Source: Pogona vitticeps
Taxonomy: Eukaryota; Chordata; Lepidosauria; Squamata; Agamidae
Direction of reading: 5' to 3'
Length of the DNA: 64,000 nt
NCBI RefSeq assembly: GCF_051106095.1
Contig: NC_135789.1
Coordinates: 18,957,501-19,021,500, forward strand
Made by a program: the position numbers and the translations under genes. The notes below the pieces were generated by a model. It saw nothing but the letters and a program-made list of their open reading frames with translations, ran no database searches and was not told where the DNA came from. Each line of letters starts with the position of its first letter. Positions within the stretch are counted from its first letter, which is position 1. Positions 1 to 10,440 of the stretch are shown piece by piece.

Positions 1-2413
1 GGTGGAGTTGAAGGTGTCCCCCGGCAGGGCCGAGCCGTGCCCGGTGAGCGCCGTCTGAGGCAAGGCAGTCCCCGTCGGCTGGAGAGAAGGAGAGAGACAG
101 AACATGAAAAGGAGGAAGGGTCTCCTGGGGGGAGGGAGGGGGGAGGACTGCCATGGAGGGAAAAGGCACCCTCTTATTCTAGCCACATCTCCCCTAATAC
201 GTGGCCCGCAGGCCTGGGAGTGGCAACCCAAATCCCACCCCAGAAAGGAACTCCTCCAACCCGCTGGGATGGCCGTCACGCAAAATGCCGGCCCCAGCCC
301 CCGCTTGGCATCCTAACTTTGTGAGACTAGCAAGAGGACCAGGAGGGCAGCTGTGATGAAGCATTCTGTGGAATGCAAAAAGCCAACACGTGCCGGCATC
401 CCGTGGCACCAGACCGTGATTGATTGATTGACTGATTGATTGGAAGGAAGGACAGACAGACAAATACACCAAGAATAAAGACAGAAAGCTCTTCACAGAA
501 CTATTCCAAAAAGTGACAAGAGAGTTCTGTTTCACTCAAAAACTAGTAGTTCCCTCCCTCTTCCCGTCCTAAGCCCTCCAGCAAAATCAGCGTTATTTCA
601 AAGATATGAATTTTATTCATCCATACAGAAGGATATAAGGTGCTTTTTTAAAAGCTCCCAATAAGGCAGCTTTCGCCCAGCACAAATTCAAAACAAAAGT
701 ACTTCAGAGTTGTGTTTTTCTCAATGACAGTTCTTTCCCCAAAATGAAAGGTCTTAGTCCATTTTCCGAACGACAACACCTTAAATGTCCAGCAGGGAAA
801 CCTTACTTCTTTTTTAATTATTATTTTATTTTGATTTATTTTATTTTTTGCAGTTCCCAGAATTGACTGTGGATGCTGGATATTATAGTCCAAACTAGTC
901 AGGTTTCTAAGCTCTGCAGTGACGCCTTTGCAGATCACATCAAATGCTGGTTCAAGCCCTGAAGGTTTCCATTTTAGAAAACTGCATAGGGGATCAATTA
1001 GAATCACTGAGGACTAGACTCTTAACAGAGAGCTAAGACCCAGAGTTTGGTGGGAGGGCCCAGATTGATGGGGGGAAGACTCACCTGGAATATGGCAAGG
1101 CTCGGCTTGGTGGGCGGGTGGCGGGGCGTCATAGCAATGCTATTCTCATTGGATTCACACTCGTGAATGGTGACGATCTTGAGGGCGGCCGAGGGCGGCA
1201 AAGGCAGGTGGCTCAGGCGGGCGTTTTTGAGGTGGTGGAAATCTCCTTCGGTCAGAGTGTACCTGAGCCACAGTGAGTGCGAAATGTCAGAGGATCAGAA
1301 TAAAACCAGCCGGGAGGCCGAATGGAACGATCCAGATGGCGCGTCGGACTACGAACCTCATGGTCCCCTTGGCTTTCCACCACTTCCGCATTTCATGGGG
1401 GAGCCTCGATGGCAGCCCACGGGGTCAACCCCTCCCCGCGCTGCCCCGGCACCTACCTTCTCCCCTTCTCCTGGGTCTTCTTACTCTGCTCAAAGAGGGC
1501 AGCTTCGTTGAAGGAGACCCGTCGGCCCGTGGCGCTGCCCGAGGACAGGAACCTCTCACTCTCCGCATCCCGGTAGCTGGAGCTGGACGTGCACTCTGGA
1601 TCATCCACCTTGATGGTGATGTCTGGCGGGGAGGGGGAGGGATGGAGCCAAAGAAAGGGAGAGGGAAAAAGGGAGGAAAGGAAAAAGATGGGTGAGTGAC
1701 AATCCTCTGTCTAGGTTGAGTCCCAAAGGAATGGATTCAAACTTTTACACAGGGGTGGAAGGGGGAGGGCCCTACTTGCTTGGAGTCTCAGTAGAATCCC
1801 CAGCATTTGAAGGGCCAGAGAGAGCAGAGCGAGCAGAAGGATCTTTTATCCGAATATAAATATGTGTTTGGAGACTCCCCGGCCTGGTGCAACCCAGTTC
1901 GAAGGGCCAAAATGACCAAGATCGGAGGCAACAAACCAGACACAGATTTGCAAGCTGGCAACAAAACAAAGAAATATCAACAACCTCCGATATGCAGATG
2001 ATACCACTCTGATAGCAGCAAGTGAGGAGGAACTAAAGAACCTTGTAATGAGGGTGAAAGAGGAGAGTGCAAAAAACGGTCTGAAGCTCAACATAAAAAA
2101 AAAACTAAGATCATGGCCACTGGTCCCATCACCTCCTGGGAAATAGAAGGGGAAGATATGGAGGCAGTGACAGATTTTACTTTCTTGGGCTCCATAATCA
2201 CTGCAGATGGAGACAGCAGCCACGAAATTAAAAGACACCTGCTTCTTGGGAGGAAAGCGATGACAAACCTAGACAGCATCTTAAAAAGCAGAGATATCAC
2301 CTTGCCAACAAAAGTCTGAATAGTCAAAGCCAGTGGTTCTTAACCTTTTTGAAAGAAACGCCCCCTTGAGCCATTGAGGAAGTTATCATTGCCCCCCTCC
2401 CCATGGCAATATC

Positions 2414-2460
<47 letters not shown>

Positions 2461-5400
2461 TTCAAGACACTTAAATCCAATGACCCCTGAAAATAAAATT
2501 CAATTGCAAGAAAATGAAATGCCCGAAAAAACAGTAACATTTAATGATTTAGTTACAAGTGAATTTTAAGATGCAAAAAGAAATATTAAAAGGGCTTAAA
2601 AACAAACCACAATGCAGGTTTGGCTTGCTCCAGCACCCCCCCTACCGCCCCCCTTCTGTTCCACCACCCCCACACCGCCCCTTTTCGTTCCCCTGAAAAA
2701 TGAAATCACCCCCTGAGGGGCATTATTGCCCACGTTAAGAACCACTGGTCAAAGCTATGGTTTTTCCTGTAGTGATGTATGGAAGTGAGAAAGCTGACCG
2801 CCGAAGAATTGAGGCCTTTGAATTGTGGTGCTGGAGGAGGCTCTTGAGAGTTCCCTGGACTGCAAGGAGAACAAACCTATCAATTCTAAAGGAAATCAAC
2901 CCTGAGTGCTCACTGGAAGGACAGATCCTGAAGCTGAGGCTCCAGTACTTTGGCCATCTCCTTGGAAAAGACCCTGATGTTGGGAAAGTGTGAAGGTAAG
3001 AGGAGAAGGGGCGACAGAGGATGAGATGGCTGGACAGTGTCTGCGAAGCAACCAACATGAATCTGACCCAACTCCGGGAGGCAGTAGAAGACAGGAGGGC
3101 CTGGCGTGCTCTGGTCCAGGGGGTCACGAAGAGTCGGACACGACTAAACGAACGAATGAACAAAACAAAAACAAAACCTAGCCCAGCTTCCCAGGGGCTC
3201 TCCGCTGTGCTGAACTTCTCCCCACAAAAGATGGTTCATGGAGGACAATCCGGAGCGGATTCACTGCCGGCAAACATGCACACATGCACACACTACCATG
3301 AACCTAAAGTCTCCCGTCTGATTGCCTCAGCCACGAAAGGTTGACCCCCTCAGGTGAATCGGAGAGGAAGTCGGAGCAGACAGGCTCAAGATGGGCCAGG
3401 CACGATGCAGCAGAAAGCAGGGGGAGAAAGGCCGCCCCTGGCCCCAAACCCCTGCTCGGGGTCTCTCTTTTCCCTGAGGGAGGGGCTGAGGCTCCTGGGA
3501 GGGGGAAGAGGCAGCAGATCCCAAAGTCACGGCGCTTGGCCAACCCTCAGTTCTTTTCTCCCGAAGCCCCGAGGAGCAGATCCCAATCCAGCTGCCATCC
3601 CAGCTGGGAAGCCACTGCAGGGGAGGCTGCCATGGGGGGAGTGGGTGAGGGTTGTGGGGGGTCGTGGGGGTCGAGGTCCTCACCTTGAGCTGGTTGGGTG
3701 TCCTCTAAGTATGTGGTGTTTGTCTTCTCCGGGTCATCGCTGGCTCTGAAAAGTAGAGGAGGACTGGCCATCACCACAACAGCGGGCAAATGCCAACTTC
3801 CAGGGAACCAGCCCACTTCTCCAAGCCCTGCTAGCGTTTGGGGCCACCCAGGGAGCTTCCCCTCGACAAAAGATCATCAGCTTTGCAACGGCCCTGCAAG
3901 GCAGGCCAGGCCGGGCTGAGGCCTTGGCATGGCGTCACGGCCACCCGCACATTCATGGCCCTTCCTTTCATGGGTCCATGCCCGCCGTGGAGGTATAGCT
4001 AGGTTTGGAGCTGAACGATGGGGAACCTCTCCCCCCCCCTCAGTTTCACAGGGAAATATTACTTTTCAGCTCTTTTTCTAGCTCCAGAAGGCATGGCTCC
4101 ACTAAAGGATGGAGGAGGAGGAACCGGGCATAGATTTTGGGTGTTGGACTACAACTCCCATCAGCATGCCACCACCCTGGGCTAAGCCCAGTGGGAGGTG
4201 TAGTCCAACACAATCTGGAGAGCCAGGCCCTCTCGTTTTCCTGGCCGGGGAGAAGCGGCCTCAGACCATGTGTGGCTCTTCCTGCTCATGAGGTCCCCGA
4301 CTCTGCCGCTCCCTCCTGCCCGTACCGGGAGTGCCGGCGGTCCGTCTCGCAGCAGCGCCGGCAAACAATCAGGACACCGAAGATGAGAACCAGGGTGCCC
4401 CCGATGAAGATGGAGAGAAGGACCAAGAGGAGGACGTAGCCATCCTGGGCGCTCACTTCAGTCGGCACTGTCTGTAGGATGGGGTTGGGGAGGAAGGAAG
4501 GAAGGAAGGAAGGAAGGAAGGAAGGAAGGAAGGAAGGAAGGAAGGAAGGAAGGAAACCACCCATTTTTAATTCCTTTTCCTAGAGACCAAACTGTTTGCC
4601 CCACACAATGGCTGAATCCCATAGAAGTCTGAATGTCTTCAAATACAGTATTCCGTGGCTTCCGCTCCCACTGCACTGGAAAGTGGATCTCCCAATACAG
4701 TGGTTCCCAACCTTGGGCCTCCAGATATTTTTGGACTTCAACTCCCAGAAATCCTGGCCAGCAGAGGTGGTGGTGAAGGCTTCTGGGAGTGGTTGTCCAA
4801 GAACACCTGGAGGCCCAAGGTTGGGAACCACTGTGCCTGCGGTACAGTTACTGTATATTCAACCTACCAGGTTCAGAGTCCATATACGTGCTGGAAATAA
4901 GAACGGGCTGCTGACAGCCTCTGGTTTATTTGTGGATTTCTTTTGTATACATAAGCACATCCAGATCGATAGGCCAAGGGGGGAATCATATAATTCAGAA
5001 CAGCCTTGTGAGCTAGGCCAGGTTTTTCAGAAAAGCAGAGATAGAGAGAATAAAATTTGTCCCAAGGTCAACCAGCTACGTCCCTGGTCCAGTGAAGGAC
5101 CTGAACCCAGATCTCTTATTCCAGAATGCTAACTGCTACACCCGCCTGCCAGATGCTCCCAGGGACAGGGATGAAGCCCAAAAGGTTTTTGGTCTGATCT
5201 AGTTTGGCAGACTTTCCTTCCGGAGGTCCGTTTCAACAGAGCAGAACCTCCTTCCACAGAAGTCTATCTGGGCCTACTAAATGCCAGGGACAAGGCACAT
5301 GAGGAGAGTGGGCGGGGGGCCCTCCTGCCAAGGCCCTCCCATCATGGGGGAAAGGACCCAGGAATTCCCCACCAGGGATGAATTCCCGCACCGTCTGTCT

Positions 5401-7258
5401 GTGTGTCTCGAAAATCTCCTCGGTTTGGCAAGGAACGCGGCTTCTTTGGGAGAATAAGCTGCTCGCTCTTCTGGCAGTTAAGGGCAAAAGAGGGCATCCC
5501 TGGGGAGCCCCTCTGTGGACTCACAAGGTTCCCCCACTCCCAATACATTATCAATTTCTCCAGACAAAAAGTCCCTCCCCACCCTCAAAATGGATCAATT
5601 AAAAATAAAATTTTTACTTTTTATTTCATTTAATTATCATATTTTCCATGTATAAGACACCCCCATGTATAAGACATCCCCCACTTTTCTAATCCAAAAT
5701 TAAGAAATCTAAGTGGGGATTAGCAAGTGTAAAGGGAAAGGGATCAACGCGCTGCAGGATCACTTTGACCCCTGCTTTCCCCTCCACTTGTTTTTGTTCT
5801 CTTCTCATCTTACTTCCGTGTATAAGATGACCTTCAATTTTTAGTCTAAAGATTTTAGACAAAAGTATAGTTGTATACATGGAAAAATACGGTAATACAG
5901 ATAACACCTGTTTAGAATCTATTTATTTTCAATTTTCACATGCACACAACCAACTATTTTTTGGAGGGGTAGGGGCTTTTCCACATCTCTGCATCAATGA
6001 ATGGGAGATCAGAGAACTGAATCAGAAGGCAGTGCACTATAATGGCTAGAGGATTTCGAAAATCTGGGTCCTGGTTGTCCAGAAATAGGAAAAGTCATGG
6101 GGAGACCCCAGCCTCCCGTTTCTCTCTGTCTCAGTCCCTGTCTGGTCAACCTTGCAAGGAATGTTGTGAGGAAAGGCAAAGCACCAGGTGCGAATCCAAC
6201 TGTTCTCCATTTAAGGGTGTAGATTTGTGGTTTTGGACTACAACTTCCAGCATGCCCTCAAGAAACTTTGCACACACTCCATTTCCCTAACCTTGCCCCT
6301 CCTGGGGGCTCTTCAACTACAAATCCCAGAAGCCCCAACAGCTCAGTTTTTGGGAGTATGAGGAGAGCCGGATTGCCAGGTCTGGGAACTCCTACCATTA
6401 GAGGAAAGGCAGAAGAGGAAGGCAATGAACAAATAGCGAACGGAAATGGTTGTTGTGGGTTTTTCGGGCTCTTTGGCCGTGTTCCGAAGGTTGTTCTTCC
6501 TAACGTTTCGCCAGTCTCTGTGGCCAGCATCTTCAGAGGACAGCTGTCAGAGGGGCCCATGTGAAATTTCACTACCTCTCCTAGCACTGTCCTGTTGCTG
6601 CCCACGAGTTGAGTTTCCCTAACCTGTTTTGACTACAACACCCAGAATCCCCAGCCAGCCAGCCATGACAAACACGAAGGATTCCCCCAAACATTGTTCC
6701 CGGGCTGGGGGTGGGGGCAGAGGGTTGAACTTCTGGAATGTGAAAAGCAAGCTCGGCAACACTGTCTCTTCCCCATTTTCGGAGTCACGTAACCATTGGC
6801 AGTTTGGGGCTACAAATCCCATCATCCTTTACTATGGGCTGTAGTGTATGGGGTGGGTGAACCACCAAAGACATCCCGCCTACACACATCGACAGAGCGG
6901 TCAGTGTGTCCAAGCAGGGAAGAAAGGAGGAACACCAACCCCCCTCGCTGCCCTGCCTGGCGTGACCAGGTAAAGCCTTATGGGAACTGTAGTCCACAGC
7001 ATGAAAAGTAAGGTGAGTGTTCTGGTATGCACACAGGAGGGCCACCCCAGGGGTGTTATTTCAGCCCCATAAGGCTGCCCCACTCCCTTTCCCCACAACA
7101 ACAACAACAACAAAGGGGGGAGGGAAGTGGGTATTAAATTTTAAAGCCTTTTAAAATACATTGCAGCTCCCTCCACCGGCTTTTGTAGTGTTCAAAACAA
7201 AGACATTTTTAAAATATGAATTTTTCAAAAACTTTCCTGACCCATCCAAGTTCTGTTT

Positions 7259-7294
<36 letters not shown>

Positions 7295-7751
7295 TGTTAA
7301 CTGTGCTTTTTTTTGGGGGGGGGGACCTTTATAGCCGAGCCCCAGGAGGGAAAGCAGGACAAGGCAAAGTGAAACCGACAAAGCACTCTGCACATAGTCA
7401 GAGGCCCCTGTGCCCACACACTGAGAAAAATATTTCCCAGCATTCCACAGTGGGAGGGCCCATTTCAGACATGTAGGGTGCCCCACACATACCCATAGGA
7501 ATAGAGCAGGGGGCGAGATTTGCCTCTAGGGCCGAGCCCTGAGAGCTGGGCCCCGAATCACACCCACACCCACACACACCCCGAAGGTGGCGTGGGAGGT
7601 GACAGGATGAAAAGCAGGGGGCAGGAAGGACCAGACCAGCATTTTCCCCCACCCCCACCCTCTGAGCCAGGGGGTCACCCCACACCACCCTACTCACCGT
7701 CACCCCACTGGCCGTGGCGTTCTCCCAGGCGCTGGACGCATCCTGGCTCAT
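1..7751 (-). CDS. CBARP: CBARP (voltage-gated Ca2+ channel beta-anchoring and regulatory protein), N-terminal part, cut by window edge
   Basis: Known role of the family: a single-pass membrane protein of neurons and endocrine cells that binds Cav beta subunits and lowers calcium-channel activity. Coding exons read on the minus strand are 7698-7751, 4326-4471, 3684-3745, 1457-1622, 1085-1262 and 1-54 (the last continues off the window). All junctions are GT/AG and phases agree, giving 220 codons. The start ATG is 7749-7751. Residue 11 is a possible N-glycosylation site (NAT). One transmembrane segment lies at about residues 30-54 (YVLLLVLLSIF then IGGTLVLIFG), followed by Cys/Arg-rich CRRCC. 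Later exons hold the cytoplasmic motifs EKTNTTYLED, GRRVSFNEAALFEQS, YTLTEGDFHHLKNARL, KIVTIHEC and SLAIFQ, which match what I remember of human CBARP in order. The intron at 1623-3683 carries a BovB LINE. Orthology rests on recalled human sequence, not a search. Confidence 0.93.
55..1084 (-). other. CBARP intron, no gene seen
   Basis: Single-copy-looking intron sequence with a short TGAT tandem run near 418-440. I see no recognisable gene or full-length repeat. Confidence 0.7.
2331..2747. mobile_element. hAT-type MITE inserted in BovB, 8-bp target duplication
   Basis: The 417-bp element has perfect 14-bp terminal inverted repeats CAGTGGTTCTTAAC and is flanked on both sides by GTCAAAGC (2323-2330 and 2748-2755). 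One copy of that octamer belongs to the BovB sequence, which resumes without loss. An 8-bp duplication and CAG-type ends fit the hAT superfamily. No transposase is encoded. A TTTA microsatellite sits inside at about 2,408-2,462. Confidence 0.88.
2408..2462 (+). repeat. (TTTA)n microsatellite
   Basis: About 13 near-perfect TTTA units inside the hAT MITE. Confidence 0.95.
4138..4212. repeat. Short palindromic repeat (hairpin MITE-like)
   Basis: The arms GTTGGACTACAACTCCCA and TGGGAGGTGTAGTCCAAC are inverted and separated by about 35 bases, so the 75-bp block can fold back. The arm motif ACTACAACTCCCA is shared with other small repeats in this window. Confidence 0.6.
4492..4555 (+). repeat. (GGAA)n microsatellite next to a CBARP splice acceptor
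   Basis: About 16 GGAA units on the plus strand. In the CBARP transcript this reads (TTCC)n and ends roughly 18 nt before the 3' splice site at 4472, so it forms the outer part of the polypyrimidine tract. Confidence 0.95.
4698..4833. mobile_element. Palindromic hAT-like MITE, copy 1
   Basis: The ends are CAGTGGTTCCCAACCTTGGG and its inverted copy. Nearly the whole 136 bp folds back on itself (CTCCAG, TTGGACT and CTTCTGGGAG arms). No clear 8-bp duplication is visible, so the hAT assignment rests on the CAG ends and similarity to copy 2 at 11,352-11,485. Confidence 0.75.
4925..5150 (-). mobile_element. MIR/CORE-SINE-like element
   Basis: The right part contains a tRNA-like stretch (GACCTGAACCCAGATCTC on plus, i.e. 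a B-box-like GGTTCAGGTC on minus) and CCCAAGGTCAACCAGCTA, typical of MIR-type amniote SINEs read in reverse. Divergent, hence old; the boundaries are approximate. Confidence 0.5.
5638..5892. mobile_element. MITE with TATTTTCCATGTATA-type inverted ends
   Basis: The left end TATTTTCCATGTATAAGAC and the right end TATACATGGAAAAATA are inverted copies. The subterminal motif TGTATAAGA recurs three times inside. There is no coding capacity. Superfamily is not decided. Confidence 0.65.
6025..6190 (+). mobile_element. MIR-like SINE
   Basis: A degenerate tRNA-like head (TATAATGGCTAGAGGATTTC) is followed by CAGTCCCTGTCTGGTCAACC and TTGTGAGGAAAGGC, the usual layout of MIR-type SINEs in sense orientation. 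Confidence 0.5.
6228..6995. repeat. Cluster of ACTACAACTCCCAG-type motifs
   Basis: Within about 770 bp there are at least five relatives of ACTACAAnTCCCAG: about 6,236 and 6,316 (plus), 6,633 (plus), 6,807 (plus) and, inverted, about 6,977 (GGGAACTGTAGTCC). The motif is carried by squamate MITEs in this window and also resembles the vertebrate ZNF143/THAP11 binding site. Probably several decayed small elements. Confidence 0.5.
6445..6565 (-). repeat. Dispersed-repeat fragment (GGTTGTTGTGGGTTTTTCGGG type), family uncertain
   Basis: The stretch holding TGTTGTGGGTTTTTCGGGC, then TAACGTTTCGCCAGTCTCTG and CATCTTCAGAGG, is a familiar high-copy reptile repeat tail. I cannot place its family with certainty from memory; Penelope-like is one possibility. 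Confidence 0.45.
7263..7291 (+). repeat. (TG)n microsatellite
   Basis: About 14 TG units in the CBARP intron. Confidence 0.9.
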
Positions 7752-7781
7752 GGTCCACCGTGGAAGGGAAGGAGGGTCTGC
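7752..7781 (-). other. CBARP: CBARP 5'UTR part of the first coding exon
   Basis: On the minus strand a pyrimidine-rich stretch ending TTGCTTAG (AG at 7782-7783) precedes 30 bases of untranslated sequence and then the ATG. It looks like a 3' splice site, so transcription probably begins in a non-coding exon further right, between here and about 14.1 kb. Confidence 0.55.
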
Positions 7782-7919
7782 CTAAGCAAGAAAGCCAGCC
7801 ATAAAAAAGAAACCACGAAGCCTCCAGAAAACCAGGGGGTCCACTTAGAGGGGATTTGGAAAAGGGGGGGTTCAGGAAGACCTACATAGAGGGAAAAGAG
7901 CAGGCAGCCCAGGCGATGG

Positions 7920-7941
7920 CCTTCTTCTTCTTCTTCTTCTT
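7920..7941 (+). repeat. (CTT)n microsatellite
   Basis: Seven CTT units. Confidence 0.9.
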
Positions 7942-7959
7942 TGCTCCTCTCTTTTACTC

Positions 7960-9080
7960 GTCCTCCGATTCTCTATCGCCTGCTCTCCAGGCCGCCTTGG
8001 CTCCCCCCCCCAGAGCTCACATGGCCCCCCAAAATCCCAATGGTGGGGGTGGGTAGCGGCTTCTGCCCCTCATTGCATTCTGGGCTCCAGCCTCTGGGGA
8101 CCTCTGGAGAGGAGGAGGAGGAGGAGGAAGATGAAAAGACGGTGGCGGTGGGTACTCTCTTCTCTTCCCTGGATGGGGGGATTTCCTCCTTCGCCGCCCA
8201 GCTGTGAAGGTCCGACTAGAGAGGGAGGAAGAAGACAGGCCAGTTGGTGGGGAGGGCACTGGGGGGGGAACACGCTCATCGGGGATGCTGCGGCTCCCTA
8301 GGAAAGGATGGAGACAGGGAAGGAAAAAGCCGAGGTTTCGAGGTGGGGGGGGACTGCAGGAAGTGGCATGGGGGAGAGCTACCTACCTTCCTTCCCTTCT
8401 CGGTGACACCCCCCCCCCTTTCTGTCAGATGCTTTGAGGGGGCTTCCCTCGCAGTGGGGGGGGGAGATGCAAGGAAGAGAGGATCCCCCCCAGCAGCTTT
8501 CCTTCTTCCCCCCCCCCCCCCCGCTGCGTGTTCTGCCTGAGGAGGGCTTCTTTTTGGAAACCTGTGCCCCCCCCATGGCCTGTGCCTCCAGCAGAGGCCC
8601 CCACTCGGCCCTCCCCCTCCCAAGGCTGCCCCCCCCCACCTGTCCAGCATCCACGCCCGATGCCCAAAGAGGAGCCTTTCTGGGCCCAGATCTTCCTCCT
8701 CCTCCCAGCCAGCCTGGAAGCCGGGCAGGCAGGCAGGCAGGCAGGCGGAGGGAGAGCAGCGGCATGCGGGGGTGACTCACCACCGCTTCTCCCCACCAGG
8801 AAAAAAAACGGGCTGGGGGGCTGGGGGGGAGAGAGAGGGAGAGGAGGGTGGCGCCCGGCTGGGAAAGGGGGCCAGGGGGAGGGTGCCGGCCTGGGGCGCT
8901 GGAGGTCCAGCCAGGGTCCGGGGGGGGGGGAGAAGGAGGCCGAAGGAGGCAGCCGGGCCCTTGCCTGCCAGCAGGAGGGCGGCTGAGCCCTGGGAAGGGG
9001 GGCGCCCCTCTGCATCTCTGTAACGGGGTGGGGGGGAGGGTGCCCTGGGGAGGAGGACGAGGGGCAAGCCGGGGCGCCCA
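7960..9080. other. G/C-rich intronic block, no gene supported
   Basis: Dense runs of C and G (up to about 12), GGA/AGG repeats and GGCA tandem units near 8,727. Long open frames here are low-complexity Pro/Gly/Ser translations on both strands and show no domain. Many G-runs could form quadruplexes. Confidence 0.6.
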
Positions 9081-9184
9081 GAGAACTCAACCCCCATCAC
9101 TCGCCCATCAGGCCACCCTGCAGGGACACACACACACACAAACGCTCCCACCCACCCCCCAAAAAGGACACGTACAAAAGGATG

Positions 9185-9865
9185 AAGCAGCTGATGATAA
9201 ATATGTGGAAGGAAGGAAGGAAGGAAGGAAAAAGGGATAGAAGGACCGAAGGAGCAAATCGATGGCAGGATGGAAGGAAGGGGGGAGGGAAGGAGGGAGC
9301 AAGAAAGAAAGATCTATGGAAGGAAGGAGTTGATAATGAATAAATCAAAAGAATAAGGAAGGAAGGAGCAAGAAAAAGCGCTTATGAATAGAAGGAAGGT
9401 GGGAAATAATGAAATGAAGAAACGATGGAACGAAGAAATGAAAGAATTAAGGAAGTAGCTAATCTTGAATATAATGAACAAATGAATGTAGAAACAGAAA
9501 TGGAAGAGCTGATGCTGAATCAATGGAAGGAAGGAAGGAAGGAAGGAAGGAAGGAAGGAAGGAAGGAAGGAAGGAAGGAAGGAAAGGAAAGGAAAGGAAA
9601 GGAGAGGGATAGAATCAGGGAATATAGAAAGAAAGATGGAAATAAGGTTAAACAGGAAGGTAGGTTTTATGATTGTGAGAAAAAAGGAAGGAAGGAAATA
9701 AAGAGGAACCCAAGAAGACCGAAAGGGACGGTGAAGGAATGGAGAGAGAGGGACAGGGGCAATCGGAGAGTGGTGTGGAAAAAATAAGGAGTTTTAAGAA
9801 GGGAAGGTGAATCCAAGAGACCAGGAGGGGGGACAGAGGAAGGAAGGAAGGCCAAGGGATGACTG
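9185..9865 (+). repeat. Polypurine block of degenerate GGAA repeats
   Basis: About 680 bp in which the plus strand is almost all A and G, built from AAGGAAGG and related units, with pure arrays near 9,211-9,231 and 9,523-9,600. It is followed by A/G-rich non-tandem sequence. It lies in the presumed first CBARP intron. Confidence 0.85.
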
Positions 9866-10299
9866 GGGGAAGGAAGGCTGGGCCCTCCGACTTGCTCCAG
9901 ACGGGGCTGGCCAGCCCCCTATCCACCACATGTGGGGGGGGGAGGTGTTTTTTCCTCAATTAGTGTGCCAGCATGATATGAGGGGTGTTTGTGTGTGTGT
10001 CTTTGTGTACCTCCCTACATTTCTTTTTACCTTCTTTTCTTCGCCCTCCCTCCTCACCCATGTTTTTTGTTAAGAGGATCCTGCCCTGTTTGACGCACCA
10101 CGATGATTGACTGGGTGACTTTCCCCCACCAAACAAAACCAACCAACCTTGAGAATTCCCTGCACCTAGAATGCTAGCCCTGCAGGGAGGGAGGGAGAGA
10201 CTGAGAGAGAGAGATCACCCTGGCTGCTATTCTGCTTCAGGTGTTGAATCTGCGTTTCTCAAGAGAGTGAGGGAAACTGAAGAGGAAGGATTACTGTGA

Positions 10300-10440
10300 G
10301 AGACTGTGGTGGGGTGGAGGTCTCTCTGGCTGTGTAGCCAGAGGTTGGGAGTTCAAATCTCCCTGGTCCCTCCTTGAAAGGGGCTGGACCGGATGATCCT
10401 GAGGAGTCCCTTTCCAGCTCTGCAGGTCTAGGCACTGCAC
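10300..10440 (+). mobile_element. tRNA-derived squamate SINE
   Basis: A tRNA-like part with B-box-like GGGAGTTCAAATCTCCC is followed by GGGGCTGGACCGGATGATCC and TTTCCAGCTCTGCAGGTCTA, a layout seen in squamate tRNA SINEs. A second copy of the body lies at 12,010-12,125. Confidence 0.65.

Larger units (their letters stand above)
1969..3176 (+). mobile_element. BovB (RTE) LINE fragment, 3' part, interrupted by a hAT MITE
   Basis: Segments 1969-2330 and 2748-3176 read as the C-terminal reverse transcriptase and 3' end of BovB: INNLRYADD-type RT core, then LLLGRKAMTNLDSILKSRD, ELWCWRRLLRVPWTARRTN, LQYFGHLL and the end GVTKSRTRLNE. It closely matches the fuller copy at 50.0-53.3 kb. It is 5'-truncated, has a few frameshifts and stops, and lies in sense orientation opposite to CBARP within a CBARP intron. 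The 3' end grades into an AAC/AAA-rich tail. A MITE at 2331-2747 splits it. Confidence 0.9.

Noticed and set aside
2735-3163. Minus-strand open frame across the BovB fragment
   Set aside because: Antisense shadow of the LINE; the plus strand carries the RT-derived protein similarity.
8425-9090. 221-codon minus-strand open frame upstream of CBARP
   Set aside because: Pro/Ser/Gly-rich product of homopolymer runs, lying in the presumed first intron and lacking a domain.
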